Below are positions 63,711 to 64,000 of a stretch of DNA of 64,000 nucleotides, in pieces. The position numbers and the translations under genes are program-made. Under the pieces are notes generated by a model. It ran no database searches. It was not told where the DNA came from and saw nothing but the letters and a program-made list of their open reading frames with translations. The number at the start of each line of letters is the position of its first letter. The stretch's first letter is position 1. This DNA comes from Bifidobacterium sp. ESL0690 (GTDB taxonomy: Bacteria > Actinomycetota > Actinomycetes > Actinomycetales > Bifidobacteriaceae), in contig NZ_CP113939.1 of assembly GCF_029392315.1 (NCBI RefSeq), positions 2,575,792 to 2,639,791 of the forward strand, written 5' to 3'.

Positions 63711-63865
63711 TGTGGATAACCTGTCGAAGACGTTCACAATTCATATCTGCTTATTCACTGCCTGCAAAAGGCCGTGACAGCGCGGTTTTACGCACCGAAG
63801 TTATCCACAAATTACATTGATGTTATTCACATTTCGCTGTTTCCAACACGCAAGACTGTGGATAA
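63711..63865. promoter_or_regulatory. DnaA-box cluster at the right end, probable dnaA-side part of oriC
   Basis: Three perfect boxes (63711-63719, 63801-63809, 63857-63865) and two variants (TTATTCACT 63751-63759, TTATTCACA 63823-63831). No gene is seen from 63641 to 64000. The last bases contain GAGGAAAGGG, which could be the ribosome site of dnaA just outside the window. Confidence 0.82.
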
Positions 63866-64000
63866 CTTCGGGGCGTAGGAGTACATATAGGATATTGCAT
63901 CGCGAAGTCGAAAATGCTGTGCCCACAACAAGACGGCACGATGGTGAAGGCGACGATGCCGGAAACGTAAGAAAACGTAAGAAACAATTGAGGAAAGGGC

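Overview
The window looks like the replication-origin region of a bifidobacterium (family Bifidobacteriaceae; genus by gene order and protein similarity, species not identifiable by eye). The left 12.4 kb carries the conserved actinobacterial origin block: crgA, a DUF881 gene, a class E sortase and trxB, then on the minus strand rpmH-rnpA-yidD-yidC-jag-rsmG-parA-parB. Nine parS-type sites, four of them inside the parB and jag coding regions, and DnaA boxes upstream of parA support this. DnaA itself is not in the window, but the right end (63.7-63.9 kb) carries another cluster of perfect DnaA boxes and probably lies just upstream of it.

Between the rpmH-side DnaA boxes (about 12.5 kb) and the right-hand boxes (about 63.7 kb), where bifidobacteria normally have a short intergenic region, sit about 51 kb of accessory DNA. 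It is dominated by seven giant, same-strand surface-protein genes of roughly 1,800-2,200 codons each. They share a short hydrophobic leader, a Ser/Thr/Ala/Pro-rich stalk, many InlB-type (Listeria-Bacteroides) repeats, Ig/FN3-like modules, a BspA-like DUF285 block and a C-terminal LPLTGG anchor with membrane segment and Arg-rich tail. They should be sortase substrates on the cell wall.

The most striking observation is that five of the seven genes carry an identical run of ten cytosines just after the signal-peptide segment. In all five the run puts the signal peptide out of frame with the 5.4-6.5 kb body: as sequenced, translation from the signal-peptide ATG stops after 28 codons. A tract of 11 (or 8) C would restore the full protein. 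This is the signature of phase variation by slipped-strand mispairing, or of transcriptional slippage or recoding. The five switchable genes share a promoter/leader repeat of about 280 bp and most have a common two-hairpin 3' tail; two other family members have no C tract and have their own, different upstream regions.

Between and after the adhesins are small accessory genes: a BrnT-like toxin with two tandem paralogous partners, hipB with a hipA remnant, an AAA ATPase with a DUF234/nuclease-like C-terminus, an AlbA_2-type regulator surrounded by copies of a dispersed operator-like motif, a higB/higA pair, and a fragment that may come from a Panacea-domain protein. No transposase, integrase or CRISPR array was seen.
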